From NCBI RefSeq assembly GCF_005404815.1, contig NZ_BJDF01000016.1, forward strand, positions 1 to 64,000: 64,000 nucleotides of DNA, written 5' to 3'. Below, piece by piece: positions 9,023 to 19,253 of this stretch. The notes below the pieces were generated by a model. That model did no database searches and was not told the origin of the DNA. It saw only the letters and a program-made list of their open reading frames with translations. This DNA comes from Companilactobacillus huachuanensis (lineage in GTDB: Bacteria > Bacillota > Bacilli > Lactobacillales > Lactobacillaceae). Position 1 is the stretch's first letter. Each line of letters starts with the position of its first letter. The position numbers and the translations under genes were made by a program.

Positions 9023-10849
9023 TTAATTGCTAAGGATTCTTCTTACATCAACCAATTGCTTCACTAATTCCATCTGCAATTTGTTGTCACCGACCATCGC
9101 CGCCTTTTTGAGTTGTTCGTTTAGCTCGTCTAACTTAACTTCTAAATCAGAATTTTGGATATTATGTACATAATCATCAATTTCTTGATCATTATATTCA
9201 TCAGGCATATTCATCATTTCTAATTCTGCCAAAAGATTTTTGTCGCCATTATCTAAAACATTCATGAAATCGGAAACATTAATTTCATCATCGTCGACAT
9301 CATCCTGCTCCACATATGCTAATAGCGCGTCAAAAATTCGTTGGTAATTTTGATGAATAAAGCTAAAGCCTTCACCTTTTAAGTTAATTCTGACCTCAGG
9401 AAAGTTAATCGCCCAATATAATAAGAAACGTTCAGACTTCTCTAAACGATTATATTTAGGTCTAACACTCGAAGTGGTTGTCTCTATGGTACGTTGTTGA
9501 ACATCTTTATAATTATTGGCTGGTTGTTGAACTGCTTGTTGACGTTTGAGTGCATCTAATTCCTTATTGATAGCTTCCTTAGACACATGCATTTCGTCAG
9601 CGACCTTGCCAACATACATATCGATTTCAACCGGTGATTGTAATTTTACTATTTCGTGTAACGATTGATTCAGAAATTCTAACTGATCATGTTCATTATT
9701 CAGGTTATAGTTCCGTTTAAAATAATTTAGGATAAAAGCAATTGGGGTTTGAACGCCACCATTAGCCAAATTCTGAAATTTTTCAAAGCCTTCACTCCTG
9801 ATATATTCATCAGGATCTTTCTTGTCTGGAATACTAATTACACCATAACTGAAACGTTCATCCGTTAACTGAGTTAAAGCACGATATGTAGCTTCAACTC
9901 CGGGATCATCTCCATCATAACAAACATTGATCTTATCGGTTAATCGGCTCAACACATAAAGCTGCTGGTCAGTCAAACTGGTACCCATTGATGCAACACC
10001 ATTGGTAACACCAGCTTTATATGCACTAATAACATCCATGAAACCTTCAAATAAAATTACGTTGCCCTTTTCACGAATCTCTTTTTTGGCATTATTCAGA
10101 TTGAACAACGTTTTACCTTTATTAAAGATTTCCGTCTCCGGACTGTTGAGATATTTCGCCGTTGAGGCTTCCTTATCCAAAATACGTCCAGAAAAAGCAA
10201 TGATATTACCTGATTCATCAGTTATAGGAATCATCACTCGGTCGCGAAAACGGTCGAATAATTCACCTTCCTGATTTTCAGCGAATAGCCCTGATTTTTT
10301 CAAGACATCTTCGCTGATATCTCGGTCTTTGAAGAACTGTAACAACAGATTATTATTATTAGGTGCATATCCGATTCCAAAAGTCTGAATTAAATCATCC
10401 GAAAGATCACGATTCTTTAGGTACTTCAAAGCTGGAGTACCATTTTCAGTCTTAGTCAAAATGTGACTATAAAGTTTAGCCGCATCGGCATACATTTTTA
10501 ACAATGTTTGACTGTCAGAATTCTGATATTGCGTGCTTCTAGCTTCATATTGATCAGGAACAGAAATATTTCCCATCTGGGCAACTTCAATCACTGCTTC
10601 AGGGAAAGTCTTGTTCTCCATCTCCATGATGAACTTATAAACATTGCCACCACGACCACAACTAAAGCAATGAAAAATTTGCTTGTCCTCTGCAACTGAA
10701 AACGAAGGAGTTCGTTCTTCATGAAACGGGCAAAGTCCAAACAAATTCTTACCTGACTTCTTTAATTGTACATACTTACTGATAACATCGACAATATCTG
10801 TCTTCGAGGTAACTTCATCAATGAATTCCTGAGGAATTCTCGTTGCCAT
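9023..10849 (-). CDS. dnaG: DNA primase
   Basis: 608 aa from the ATG reading [13 protein letters not shown] three codons upstream is also in frame, but AGGAGG lies 8 bases before the ATG and overlaps that GTG, so the ATG is chosen. The N-terminal zinc ribbon is complete (Cys40, His43, Cys61, Cys64). The Toprim core has EGFMDV and CYDGDDPG. The C-terminal part is the helicase-binding region. The enzyme makes RNA primers at the replication fork. It leads the dnaG-rpoD operon and has a structured leader with its own terminator-like hairpin. Confidence 0.97.
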   Translation of the reverse strand: MATRIPQEFIDEVTSKTDIVDVISKYVQLKKSGKNLFGLCPFHEERTPSFSVAEDKQIFHCFSCGRGGNVYKFIMEMENKTFPEAVIEVAQMGNISVPDQYEARSTQYQNSDSQTLLKMYADAAKLYSHILTKTENGTPALKYLKNRDLSDDLIQTFGIGYAPNNNNLLLQFFKDRDISEDVLKKSGLFAENQEGELFDRFRDRVMIPITDESGNIIAFSGRILDKEASTAKYLNSPETEIFNKGKTLFNLNNAKKEIREKGNVILFEGFMDVISAYKAGVTNGVASMGTSLTDQQLYVLSRLTDKINVCYDGDDPGVEATYRALTQLTDERFSYGVISIPDKKDPDEYIRSEGFEKFQNLANGGVQTPIAFILNYFKRNYNLNNEHDQLEFLNQSLHEIVKLQSPVEIDMYVGKVADEMHVSKEAINKELDALKRQQAVQQPANNYKDVQQRTIETTTSSVRPKYNRLEKSERFLLYWAINFPEVRINLKGEGFSFIHQNYQRIFDALLAYVEQDDVDDDEINVSDFMNVLDNGDKNLLAELEMMNMPDEYNDQEIDDYVHNIQNSDLEVKLDELNEQLKKAAMVGDNKLQMELVKQLVDVRRILSN

Positions 10850-10947
10850 GGCCGTCACCTCCTCATATGTTTATAAAAACAGAGAAATATAATCTAACAC
10901 ATTAGTTTTAGTAAAACAAACATGTTGTATTGTTCCACGAGCGACTA

Positions 10948-10992
10948 GAAATAAAACAGTGCTCCCATAAAAGTGCAAAATGGGACCACTGT
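10948..10992 (-). terminator. Intrinsic-terminator-like hairpin in the dnaG leader
   Basis: Arms ACAGTG and CACTGT (10956-10961, 10987-10992) enclose a second stem CCCAT/ATGGG; read on the minus strand the hairpin ends in TTTTATTT. It lies downstream of the proposed dnaG promoter and about 100 bases before the dnaG start. It could be an attenuator, or the end of glyS transcripts. Confidence 0.6.
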
Positions 10993-11009
10993 TCTCTTGT
11001 CAACTACTT

Positions 11010-11037
11010 ATTATACACGGTTGTTTGTAAAAGTCTA
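11010..11037 (-). promoter_or_regulatory. Proposed dnaG-rpoD promoter
   Basis: On the minus strand TAGACT (11032-11037), a 16-base spacer and a perfect TATAAT (11010-11015). The -35 is weak, so the assignment rests on the -10 and position. Confidence 0.45.
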
Positions 11038-11244
11038 TATAAACGACTACAAAATATTTACAATTAGCAATCAACAAATTAAAACAATATTAAGGTGATA
11101 ACCATCTTCATTACCTAATATGATCAGCGTTTCATTCACATTTTAATTATTTACACAATCTTAGTAAATGCTATACATTCTTAACAAAATTAATAGATGA
11201 CATGTCGCACACGATGAATGTTTTTCATCGGCATAATTTACTAG

Positions 11245-11452
11245 CTAAAGGTTGAAAGGTGAAAAACTAATATAACCATTGTTGTTACAGGCATAGAACA
11301 AGTTCACTTAAAAGTTTTCATTTTATTTGTTCCTGCAATTAAAAAATAAACTAGTTGGAAGAGCTGAGAGTATTCATTTGCCGCGAAAGCGGTGTAATTG
11401 AATACTCTCAGCTCTGGAAACGGCATACTTAACTATAATTTCAACCTTTAGT
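11245..11452 (+). mobile_element. Cloverleaf MITE copy B, arms collapsed to one GAAA-capped hairpin; 7-bp target duplication
   Basis: Starts with CTAAAGGTTGAAAG and ends with ATTTCAACCTTTAG. The direct repeat TTACTAG flanks it on both sides (11238-11244 and 11453-11459). The left arm is complete, but hairpins P2-P4 are gone: P1 (GAGCTGAGAGTATTC and complement) now closes on CCGC-GAAA-GCGG. The element ends 15 bases after the glyS stop codon on the opposite strand. Confidence 0.9.
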
Positions 11453-11467
11453 TACTAGAACAAAGCA

Positions 11468-13528
11468 TTATTTAGTAACAACCTTGGACAAATCACCCAA
11501 GTTTTCAATCAAGTGATTTGCAATAACTAATTGTGTCAAACGATTGTTCTTAACACTTTCATCTTTAGCCATGATCATATTTTCATCAAAGTATGAATCA
11601 ATTACAGGACGTAAAGCAGCTAATTGTTTGAATAAATCTTCGGCATTGTCATCACTGACTTTAGCGACTTGCTCCTTTAATTGTGATTCTGAAGGGTTTT
11701 CAAACAACTTTTCATCAACTGTTAAATCATCTGAGTAACCAAACTTAGCTTTTTTAGATAAGTTAACAATTCTGCCAAGAGCTTCCATAACAACCTTGAA
11801 ATCATCATCTTTAACATGATTTTGAAGAACTTCAGCAACATCGATCATTGCAATTGGATCAACATTTGAGCCAGATGCAACTGCGTCAATAATATCATTT
11901 CTGATATCTTTTTGATTTAACAATTGACGTACACGATCAATCATGAATTCATTGATAGCCTTTTCGTTCTTGCCGAGATCAAGCTTAGCGGGAACTGTTA
12001 AGTTGACTTTCAAGAAGTCTTGTAAGTCCTCAAGATTTAATGACCATTGATAATTATCAAGAATTCTGACGATACCATAAGCTTGACGACGCAAAGCATA
12101 TGGATCATTTGAACCACTTGGAACCAAGTCAACGGCATAGAATGTCACTAGCGAATCGATCTTATCAGCAATAGCTAAAGCAGCACCTACTTTACTTGCA
12201 GGCAAATCACCTTCAGCTGAAATTGGCATGTAGTGTTCACGAACAGCTTGTGCAACCGCCTTAGTTTCACCCATGATCTCAGCATATTTTTCGCCCATAA
12301 CACCTTGTAATTCAGGGAATTCGTCAACCATGCTTGTTACCAAGTCAAACTTATAAATATCACTGGCACGTAATAGATCCTTTGTTTCAGTGGCATCAAA
12401 TTTGAATAATTTTGCCAAATGTTCAGCAATTTGATGAACTCGAGCCATTTTTTCAAACATAGTACCAATTTTAACGTGGAAGTTAACTGATTTAAGTTTT
12501 TCAACGTAATCAGCAATTGTCTTCTTTTGATCTTCCTTAAAGAAGAAATCAGCATCTTCAAGACGAGCAACCAAAACTTTTTCATTACCACGAACAACGT
12601 TTTCAATATGTTCTGAATTACCATTTCTAACACCGATGAAATATGGTGCAAGTTTGCCTTCTTGGTCACGAACATAGAAATATCTTTGATTATCCTTCAT
12701 TGAAGTAATCAACACTTCTTCGGGGATTTCCAAATATTTTTTGTCGAATGAGCCAGCAAATGTAGTTGGAAATTCAACTAAGTTGTTAACTTCTTCAAGC
12801 AAATCAGGATCAACATCGATATCCCAGTTGTTATCAGAAGCAATCTTGTCGATTTGGTCCGAAATAATTTGTTTACGTTCTTTAGCATCAACGATTACAA
12901 ATTGTGATTTAAGCTTTTCAACATAATTTTGTGCATCATCGATTTCAACGTCTTCTCCTAAGAAACGGTGACCACGTGTCATGCGACCAGATTCAATATC
13001 AAGAATCTTCACTGGAACTTCTTCGGTATCAAGTAGTGAAACTAACCAATGAATTGGACGAATATATTCGAAATCGTATGAACCCCAACGCATTCTGGTT
13101 GGGAATGTGATGGCCTTGATAACTTCATCCATATGGCTCAAAACATCTTCAACTTTTTTACCATCCTCATGCTTTTGGATGTAAGCATATTCAACACCTT
13201 TTAATTCTTCAAAGAAAATATCGTCAGGTGTCATCTTTTGACCACGGGCAAAACCTTGAGCAGCCTTAGTCCAGTTACCATCAGCGTCCTTGGCAATTTT
13301 CTTTGAGGGACCTTTAGCCTTAATATCAATATCAGTTTGTTTTTCGGCAATACCTTTAACAAAAATAGTTAAGCGTCTAGGAGTTGAAAACTTTTCGATT
13401 GAGTCAAAAGAAATACGATTTTCCTTGAGAAACTTTTCAGCTCTTTGAGCAAATTGATTAACACTCTTTGTTACAACATGGGCTGGCATTTCTTCCAAAC
13501 CGATTTCTAATAAGTAATTTTTAGTCAT
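11468..13528 (-). CDS. glyS: Glycyl-tRNA synthetase beta subunit
   Basis: 686 aa, normal for the bacterial alpha2beta2 enzyme. It begins [19 protein letters not shown], a conserved N-terminus of the family, and ends in an anticodon-binding DALR-like domain. The subunit supports tRNA recognition while GlyQ carries the aminoacylation site. Its ATG overlaps the end of glyQ by 8 bases, so translation is coupled. Both are under the glycine T-box upstream of glyQ. Cloverleaf copy B lies right after the stop. Confidence 0.97.
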   Translation of the reverse strand: MTKNYLLEIGLEEMPAHVVTKSVNQFAQRAEKFLKENRISFDSIEKFSTPRRLTIFVKGIAEKQTDIDIKAKGPSKKIAKDADGNWTKAAQGFARGQKMTPDDIFFEELKGVEYAYIQKHEDGKKVEDVLSHMDEVIKAITFPTRMRWGSYDFEYIRPIHWLVSLLDTEEVPVKILDIESGRMTRGHRFLGEDVEIDDAQNYVEKLKSQFVIVDAKERKQIISDQIDKIASDNNWDIDVDPDLLEEVNNLVEFPTTFAGSFDKKYLEIPEEVLITSMKDNQRYFYVRDQEGKLAPYFIGVRNGNSEHIENVVRGNEKVLVARLEDADFFFKEDQKKTIADYVEKLKSVNFHVKIGTMFEKMARVHQIAEHLAKLFKFDATETKDLLRASDIYKFDLVTSMVDEFPELQGVMGEKYAEIMGETKAVAQAVREHYMPISAEGDLPASKVGAALAIADKIDSLVTFYAVDLVPSGSNDPYALRRQAYGIVRILDNYQWSLNLEDLQDFLKVNLTVPAKLDLGKNEKAINEFMIDRVRQLLNQKDIRNDIIDAVASGSNVDPIAMIDVAEVLQNHVKDDDFKVVMEALGRIVNLSKKAKFGYSDDLTVDEKLFENPSESQLKEQVAKVSDDNAEDLFKQLAALRPVIDSYFDENMIMAKDESVKNNRLTQLVIANHLIENLGDLSKVVTK

Positions 13529-14432
13529 TTTCGTTCTCCTTTACTGCATTGCTATTTGCCAAAAGTGGGAAGCCACGTTTCTTTCTTTCTTCAACGAAGG
13601 CCTTAGCAACCTTGTGAGCCATCTTTCTGATTCGTGATAGGAAAGCTGCACGTTCAGTAACAGAAACGGCACCACGGGCGTCCAGTAAGTTAAATGTATG
13701 TGAACACTTCAAGATGTAGTCATAAGCTGGATGAACTAATCCTAGATCCATCAAACGATTAGCTTCTTTCTCATAAGCATCAAAGAAAGTGAATAACATA
13801 TCTTGATTGCTTTCTTCAAATGAATACTTTGAATGTTCGTATTCTGGTTCTTTGAAGATATCACCATAAAGTACGCCATCGCCCCATTCCAAGTCGTAAA
13901 CAGAGTTAACATCTTGAATATATGAAGCTAAACGTTCAACACCATAAGTGATTTCACTAGTTGTTGGGTGACATTGAAGTCCCCCGACTTGTTGGAAGTA
14001 TGTAAATTGAGAAACTTCCATACCATCAAGCCAAACTTCCCAGCCAACACCGGCACATCCCATTGAAGGATTCTCCCAGTTATCTTCAACAAAACGAATA
14101 TCATGCTCCAATGGTTCAATTCCCAGAGCTCGTAGTGAATCAAGGTAATATTCTTGGATATTTTCTGGAGCTGGCTTCATAACAACTTGGAATTGATGGT
14201 GTTGGTATAAACGGTTAGGGTTTTCACCATAACGACCATCGGCAGGACGTCTTGATGGTTCAACGTAGGCTGCATTCCAAGGCTCTGGTCCAATTGCACG
14301 TAAGAATGTATAAGGACTCATTGTCCCGGCACCCTTTTCTGTATCATATGCTTGCATCAACATACAACCTTTATCACCCCAAAATTTTTGAAGTGTTAGA
14401 ATCATATTTTGAACATTTAACTTCTTTACCAT
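13521..14432 (-). CDS. glyQ: Glycyl-tRNA synthetase alpha subunit
   Basis: 303 aa starting [19 protein letters not shown] longer frame extends 22 codons upstream, but those codons are the T-box terminator hairpin, and GAAGGGAG lies just before this ATG. Class II synthetase motifs are present ([33 protein letters not shown]). The subunit holds the glycine/ATP site. It begins the glyQS operon and has its own promoter at 14626-14654. Confidence 0.96.
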   Translation of the reverse strand: MVKKLNVQNMILTLQKFWGDKGCMLMQAYDTEKGAGTMSPYTFLRAIGPEPWNAAYVEPSRRPADGRYGENPNRLYQHHQFQVVMKPAPENIQEYYLDSLRALGIEPLEHDIRFVEDNWENPSMGCAGVGWEVWLDGMEVSQFTYFQQVGGLQCHPTTSEITYGVERLASYIQDVNSVYDLEWGDGVLYGDIFKEPEYEHSKYSFEESNQDMLFTFFDAYEKEANRLMDLGLVHPAYDYILKCSHTFNLLDARGAVSVTERAAFLSRIRKMAHKVAKAFVEERKKRGFPLLANSNAVKENEND

Positions 14433-14458
14433 TTTTTCTCCCTTCAGGCAAAAACACA

Positions 14459-14618
14459 AAAAAATCCCTTGCAGTGTACACTTAGGCACTTTCTGCAAGG
14501 GACGAGTATTCGCGGTTCCACCCTAATTCAGGACCGAAGTCCTGCTCTTTTATATTCAAATTAATCGTACGCCATAAATCTGATCGAAGCTTTCACTGTC
14601 CTTCGTCGCTGTTTCAAC
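14459..14618 (-). promoter_or_regulatory. T-box leader for glyQS (glycine)
   Basis: The T-box sequence AGGGTGGAACCGCG is exact (14511-14524). The downstream terminator has stem TCCCTTGCAG / CTGCAAGGGA and a T7 run. The stem I region contains a GGC triplet in TTATGGCGTACG, a fitting glycine specifier. Uncharged tRNA-Gly should favour the antiterminator and switch glyQS on. The specifier position is inferred by eye. Confidence 0.88.
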
Positions 14619-14625
14619 ATAAATC

Positions 14626-14654
14626 AATATAACCATTTTTTGGATAATTGTCAA
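14626..14654 (-). promoter_or_regulatory. glyQS promoter
   Basis: Minus-strand TTGACA (14649-14654), 17-base spacer, TATATT (14626-14631): a near-consensus sigma-A promoter placed to start the T-box RNA at about 14619. Cloverleaf copy C ends about 20 bases upstream. Confidence 0.8.
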
Positions 14655-14673
14655 TTTAAGTTGTTGGTTTTGC

Positions 14674-14851
14674 TGCCGTCTCCGGTGGCCAAGAGAAGTA
14701 ATCTGCTGTGAGGACCGGTTCGAGCCAAAGTACGGTCTCGAACCTCGCTTTTGAGCCGAAAACCACGTCTCCAAAGTCGTCCGTGGCGTAAGAGCTAAAG
14801 CTCTAACGCCACCTTCACTGCAGATTACTTCTCTTGGCCACCTCCGACTAG
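14674..14851 (-). mobile_element. Cloverleaf MITE copy C, reversed, with a replaced closing stem
   Basis: Reverse copy with P2, P3 and P4 recognisable, but P1 has a sequence unlike any other copy. The two P1 arms (14684-14706 and 14820-14842) are a perfect 23-bp inverted repeat starting GGTGGCCAAGAG. P2 here pairs C-G at a position where other copies have C and A opposed. Terminal repeats are not recognisable. It sits directly upstream of the glyQS promoter. Confidence 0.8.
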
Positions 14852-14944
14852 ATATTACTGGATAAATGTTAAAAGGCGAAAAATTTTCTGTCGCATCTTG
14901 AAACCAAACATAGCAAGACTATATCTAATTTTTAGTATTAAGGA

Positions 14945-15083
14945 CTAACGGTCGAAAAACGAAAAATTAATATAGCCATTGTTGTTACAAGTCTAAAGCT
15001 AATTTATTTAAATAAGCAGAAGTGTTTATTTTACCGTTCCGCGCAGCAATTGAATACTCTCAGTTCTGGAGACGGCATACTTG
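14945..15083 (+). mobile_element. Cloverleaf MITE copy D, internal deletion
   Basis: A degenerate left end (CTAACGGTCGAAAAACG) and a well preserved left arm (AATATAGCCATTGTTGTTAC) are joined directly to the 3' part (CCGTTCCGCGCAGCAATTG to GGAGACGGCATACTTG). P1's left strand and P2-P4 are missing. It ends about 9 bases from the recO stop. Confidence 0.8.
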
Positions 15084-15091
15084 AATCGAAT

Positions 15092-15850
15092 CTAAATATG
15101 CCATCTTTTCATTTTATCGATAAATGTCTTACTCTTTGGATAATATCCCACTGTTCCAAGATAGATGGAATCAATTGCATGTTGAATCAAATCTTTATTA
15201 TTCTCTTTGATTTCAATTTTACCCACTTGATCTAAGCCGATTTTACTGAACAGTCTAAGAAAATACACGATGCGTTTGGGAATGTGTAATCGATGAATGT
15301 CGCTATCAAAATGTTTTGAACACAATAGGCCACCTAGAAGAACTGAAAAATCAAAGTTTCCCTCGGTTTCTCCTCCAACGACACAAGAATCCATATTTGG
15401 TGATACTCCAAAGGCATCCAGTAACTTCATCTGCATAATATTAACGATAATCTGGGCATCATAGCCATTTTCAATGTATAACAAGGCCTTAAATAACTGA
15501 CGATACCAAACATCGGGTACGGGGTCATCAATAAATGCTTCGTGATATAAATCAAATAAAAATGTTGCATAGGCGTTTAATTCAATATCTTGCATAATTT
15601 CATCAAACTGCTTGATATCACTAGCAGAATTTAAGAATGATAATCCATTATCCTTGATTACTCCTGAGTATTCGCCATATGAAAATGTTATCACCGAACC
15701 TGATATTTTCGACTTAGCATTCTGTGTTCCTCGTACAAAAAAGGTTTTAAAACCATATTCTTTGGTTAAAATTGTGACTAATGCATCCCGTTCTTTGTAA
15801 CGTTGGCGCCGAACTACAATACCAAAAAAATTAGTAGGCGTGTTGGCCAT
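15092..15850 (-). CDS. recO: DNA repair protein RecO
   Basis: 252 aa. The N-terminal OB-fold region begins with FFGIVVRRQRYKERDALVTI, followed by a helical domain. RecO loads RecA on SSB-coated single strands together with RecR. Its ATG overlaps the era stop by one base, a conserved Firmicutes junction. The zinc-cysteine pattern of some RecO proteins is reduced here (a lone DSC and LLCS). Confidence 0.93.
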   Translation of the reverse strand: MANTPTNFFGIVVRRQRYKERDALVTILTKEYGFKTFFVRGTQNAKSKISGSVITFSYGEYSGVIKDNGLSFLNSASDIKQFDEIMQDIELNAYATFLFDLYHEAFIDDPVPDVWYRQLFKALLYIENGYDAQIIVNIMQMKLLDAFGVSPNMDSCVVGGETEGNFDFSVLLGGLLCSKHFDSDIHRLHIPKRIVYFLRLFSKIGLDQVGKIEIKENNKDLIQHAIDSIYLGTVGYYPKSKTFIDKMKRWHI

Positions 15851-16764
15851 TAATCTTTCAAGTCCTTCATTGAATATCCAGCACTAGCCAAAAATGCCTT
15901 ATCATCACGCCAGTTCTTCTTCACACGAACCCAAAGTTTTAAATTGATCTTTTCGCCAAGCAAATGTTCAATTTTAATACGCGAACCGATACCGATATGT
16001 TTCAACATGGCACCGCCACGACCGATAACGATTGGTTTTTGACTATCACGCTCAACGTAAATGTTTGCTTCTACTTGAAGCTTTCCGGCTTCACTACGTT
16101 GATTCATTGATTCTACAACAACGGCAATTGAGTGAGGAATTTCGTCACGCGTATCTTCCAAAATCTTTTCACGAATCAATTCTCCGACGATGAAATATTC
16201 AGGGTGATCAGTAATTTGGTCATCGGCGTAATATTGTGGTCCAACAGGTAAATGTTGTGTCAAAGTATCGATTAAATCGTCAATATTATTACCATTAGTA
16301 GCTGAAATAGGAATAATTTCGGCAAAATCCATCAAATCTTTGTATTCATCAATTTGAGGAGCCATATCATCAGGATTGATCAAATCAATCTTATTAAGTA
16401 CTAAAAAGACTGGTGCCTTAACCTTCTTCAATTCTTCAATAATAAATTTATCACCAGGGCCTGATTTTTCACCAGCTTCAGTCATGAATAAGACAGCGTC
16501 GACTTCTTTTAATGCTGAAATAGCGGCCTTATCCATATATTGATCCAAGTCATTATGTGGCTTGTGGATACCAGGTGTATCCAAGAAGATAATTTGGCGT
16601 TCGTCGTCTGTATAAATTCCTTGGATCTTGTTTCTGGTTGTTTGGGCCTTTGGCGAAGTGATGGCAATTTGTTCCTTAATAATGCGGTTCATAAAGGTTG
16701 ATTTACCAACATTGGGGCGTCCAATAATGGCAACGAAACCTGATTTGTAATTTTTATTATCCAT
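15850..16764 (-). CDS. era: GTPase Era
   Basis: 304 aa. G1 GRPNVGKS (15-22), G3 DTPGIH, G4 NKID, then a C-terminal KH domain containing [13 protein letters not shown]. Era binds the 3' end of 16S rRNA during small-subunit maturation. It lies 2 bases after cdd and overlaps recO, so cdd-era-recO is one transcription unit. Confidence 0.98.
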   Translation of the reverse strand: MDNKNYKSGFVAIIGRPNVGKSTFMNRIIKEQIAITSPKAQTTRNKIQGIYTDDERQIIFLDTPGIHKPHNDLDQYMDKAAISALKEVDAVLFMTEAGEKSGPGDKFIIEELKKVKAPVFLVLNKIDLINPDDMAPQIDEYKDLMDFAEIIPISATNGNNIDDLIDTLTQHLPVGPQYYADDQITDHPEYFIVGELIREKILEDTRDEIPHSIAVVVESMNQRSEAGKLQVEANIYVERDSQKPIVIGRGGAMLKHIGIGSRIKIEHLLGEKINLKLWVRVKKNWRDDKAFLASAGYSMKDLKD

Positions 16765-16766
16765 AG

Positions 16767-17168
16767 TTAATCCATGTCCTTATCACTGAATGCTAGTGGC
16801 AAAATTTCTTTAAAGGTATATTCTTTAAAATCATTGGTGTTATTTGCTAAAAATACGGTATCCTCAGATCCCATAAACTCGCTCATAACTTGACGACATG
16901 CGCCACAGGGTTTAGATAATTCTTCGGTCCCATTGATGATAACAATTTTAGAAATGTGCTTAGCACCTTCAGAAATAGCCTTGAAGATGGCTGTTCTTTC
17001 AGCACAATTTGTTAAACCATATGAGGCATTTTCAACATTAACACCAGAATAGATTTTCCCATCGTCACACAGAATGGCAGCGCCAACCGTGTAATGCGAA
17101 TAAGGAGCATAGGCATTAGTCATAGCCTTATTTGCTACATCAAATAATTGCTTCTCATTAATTTCCAC
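16767..17168 (-). CDS. cdd: Cytidine deaminase
   Basis: 133 aa, the homotetrameric small type. Zinc ligands are Cys55, Cys88 and Cys91, and Glu57 is the proton shuttle (CAERTA ... PCGACRQV). It converts cytidine and deoxycytidine to uridine forms for pyrimidine salvage. The start codon is GTG, placed 9 bases after GGAG. A terminator separates it from ybeY upstream. Confidence 0.96.
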   Translation of the reverse strand: MEINEKQLFDVANKAMTNAYAPYSHYTVGAAILCDDGKIYSGVNVENASYGLTNCAERTAIFKAISEGAKHISKIVIINGTEELSKPCGACRQVMSEFMGSEDTVFLANNTNDFKEYTFKEILPLAFSDKDMD

Positions 17169-17228
17169 TAGTTCAGTCTCCTTTTTTGTATATCTCAGTT
17201 AATAATTATAATACAGATGATCGGTCAA

Positions 17229-17267
17229 AAAAAAGAATATCGGGCTTATCGTCCAATATTCTTTTTT
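17229..17267. terminator. Terminator between ybeY and cdd
   Basis: Hairpin with arms AAAAAAGAATAT and ATATTCTTTTTT, four bases past the ybeY stop. It ends the phoH-ybeY transcript, so cdd-era-recO needs its own promoter in 17169-17228. Confidence 0.8.
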
Positions 17268-17270
17268 AAT

Positions 17271-17741
17271 TTATTTCTCTAAACCATATGCACTCAAAAT
17301 TTTCTCTTGTAAACCGATCATAACCTTCTCTTCTTCAGGTTTGATATGGTCGTAACCATTTAAGTGCAAGATACCGTGAACAATCGTATAACCCAATTCG
17401 CGGTCAAATGAATGTTCATAATCTTGGGCATGTTCATCAACAATTTCGACACTGATGAATAAATCGCCTAAATCAACTGGCAAATCAGGAATTTGTGCTT
17501 CTAAGTAATCTAACGAGTCCTCACCATCATTGATAGCGAAACTGATTACATCTGTTGCTCGGTCAGTATCTCGGTATTCTTTGTTAATTTCATGAATCTT
17601 ATCTTTAGTGACAAAATGGATCGACAACTGCGTGTTGTCCTTTAGTTCCAATTTGTTAAAAGTAAATTGGACAATATCTTTCACCCAATCTTCACGTGCT
17701 TGATCAATTAAATTATCATCATTATAAATTTCTAAGTCCAT
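17271..17741 (-). CDS. ybeY: Endoribonuclease YbeY
   Basis: 156 aa with the three-histidine zinc site HGILHLNGYDH (His122, His126, His132). YbeY takes part in 16S rRNA 3' maturation and ribosome quality control. It lies 15 bases after phoH, the usual order. Confidence 0.96.
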   Translation of the reverse strand: MDLEIYNDDNLIDQAREDWVKDIVQFTFNKLELKDNTQLSIHFVTKDKIHEINKEYRDTDRATDVISFAINDGEDSLDYLEAQIPDLPVDLGDLFISVEIVDEHAQDYEHSFDRELGYTIVHGILHLNGYDHIKPEEEKVMIGLQEKILSAYGLEK

Positions 17742-17756
17742 AATAATCCCCAGTAA

Positions 17757-18734
17757 TTATTTTTCGATTTTATCTGATTCATCGTAAGCATCAATAATTT
17801 CAGCAACAACCGGATGTCTAACAACATCAGCTGAACTGAAATTAACGAATTCAACATGTGGTAAATTTTTCAAAATTGATTGTGCCTGAACTAATCCACT
17901 GCGAGTGTGTCCGGGTAAATCAATTTGAGAAATATCACCGTTGACGATCATCTTTGAACCAAAGCCTAAACGAGTTAAGAACATTTTCATCTGTTCACGA
18001 GTCGTATTCTGAGCTTCATCCAAGATAACAAATGCTTCATCCAAAGTCCGACCTCTCATATATGCCAAAGGAGCTACTTCGATAACACCACGCTCAAGTA
18101 AACGGCTAGTATGATCTGAGCCCATAATGGCATATAAGGCATCATAGATTGGTCGCATGTATGGATCAACCTTTTCCTTCAAATCACCTGGTAGAAAGCC
18201 TAAGCTCTCTCCAGCTTCAACTGCAGGACGAGTTAGTACGATTCTTTGAACTGAACCTTGTTTCAATGCGGCTACAGCCATAACTACGGCCAAATAAGTT
18301 TTACCCGTACCAGCTGGTCCAATTCCAAAAGTAATGTCATTATGTTCAATGGCATTAACATATTGTCTTTGACCAAAGTTACGTACTCGCACAGGTTTGC
18401 CACTAAAATCTTTGATCAACTCGTCTTTATAGAGATCACCGAAGTAATCCAAAGTTCCTCGTTCAAGCATCTTAAGACCACTGACAACATCAGCAGAACC
18501 TAGACTAATTCCAGATTGAGTTAGTTCCATCAATTTTTTCAACAACGCCATTGCATTGGTAACATCACTTTCAACACCAGTTACGTCTAAACGGTCACCG
18601 AATGCATGAATCGCAACATTGAGACCCTCTTCAATCAAATGCAAATTACTGTCATTAACGCCAAAAAGGTTAACTGCATTTTGAGGATTTTTGATCTGAA
18701 TGCTTTTTTTAATTTGTTCAACGTTTTCTGTCAA
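17757..18734 (-). CDS. phoH: PhoH-like ATPase
   Basis: 325 aa. Walker A GPAGTGKT (139-146) and Walker B FVILDEAQN followed by TTREQMKMFLTR. The family is a predicted RNA-linked ATPase that travels with ybeY and era. A small inverted repeat (ACCTGAT / ATCAGGT, 18762-18783) lies in its untranslated leader just upstream of GGGAGGG. Confidence 0.94.
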   Translation of the reverse strand: MTENVEQIKKSIQIKNPQNAVNLFGVNDSNLHLIEEGLNVAIHAFGDRLDVTGVESDVTNAMALLKKLMELTQSGISLGSADVVSGLKMLERGTLDYFGDLYKDELIKDFSGKPVRVRNFGQRQYVNAIEHNDITFGIGPAGTGKTYLAVVMAVAALKQGSVQRIVLTRPAVEAGESLGFLPGDLKEKVDPYMRPIYDALYAIMGSDHTSRLLERGVIEVAPLAYMRGRTLDEAFVILDEAQNTTREQMKMFLTRLGFGSKMIVNGDISQIDLPGHTRSGLVQAQSILKNLPHVEFVNFSSADVVRHPVVAEIIDAYDESDKIEK

Positions 18735-18890
18735 TAAATTTCGACCCTCCCGTGTATCACCTGATATAACAGTACATCAGGTAACACAATTCACTTTTAC
18801 GGTGCATATCTTGGCACTTATTATTTTACCACTAACATAACACTTGTTCGACTCTGGACTGCCGTTTCCGAATTATATAATTAAGAGCAA

Positions 18891-18933
18891 AAAAAGGCCT
18901 GACAGGCATAATTGCCAATCAGGACCTATTTTC
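18891..18933 (-). terminator. rpsU terminator
   Basis: Minus-strand hairpin AGGTCCTGATTGGC / GCCTGTCAGGCCT followed by seven T, 15 bases after the rpsU stop. Confidence 0.85.
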
Positions 18934-18947
18934 TTAGAAACTATCGA

Positions 18948-19130
18948 TTAACGACGTTTCTTATTGCGCTTACGGGCAGCCTCAGACTTTAACTTCTTCT
19001 TGACACTTGGCTTTTCGTAAAACTCGCGTTTTCTATATTCTTGAAGAGTACCACTCTTTGAAACTGAACGTTTGAATCGACGAAGAGCATCATCAAGCGA
19101 CTCGTTTTCACGAACGACGGTTTTTGCCAT
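18948..19130 (-). CDS. rpsU: 30S ribosomal protein S21
   Basis: 60 aa, basic, with the family signature [14 protein letters not shown] and the [16 protein letters not shown] tail. It has its own terminator and an upstream ATAATAAC box, so it is probably a single-gene unit, divergent from the PPDK regulator. Confidence 0.97.
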   Translation of the reverse strand: MAKTVVRENESLDDALRRFKRSVSKSGTLQEYRKREFYEKPSVKKKLKSEAARKRNKKRR

Positions 19131-19253
19131 ATGATAATCCCTCCTTCCGATTTAAAACGTAACTGTACTATTGCTCTAGCAGTTCATATGTTATTATAAC
19201 AAAAAGAAGCTAATGTTCAAATATTTTTTTACATTTTTTTGGAGGAATTTATT

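Noticed and set aside
13521-14498. Longer start for glyQ (and likewise for hisS at 27554)
   Set aside because: The extra codons are the T-box terminator hairpins; good ribosome-binding sites mark the downstream ATGs.
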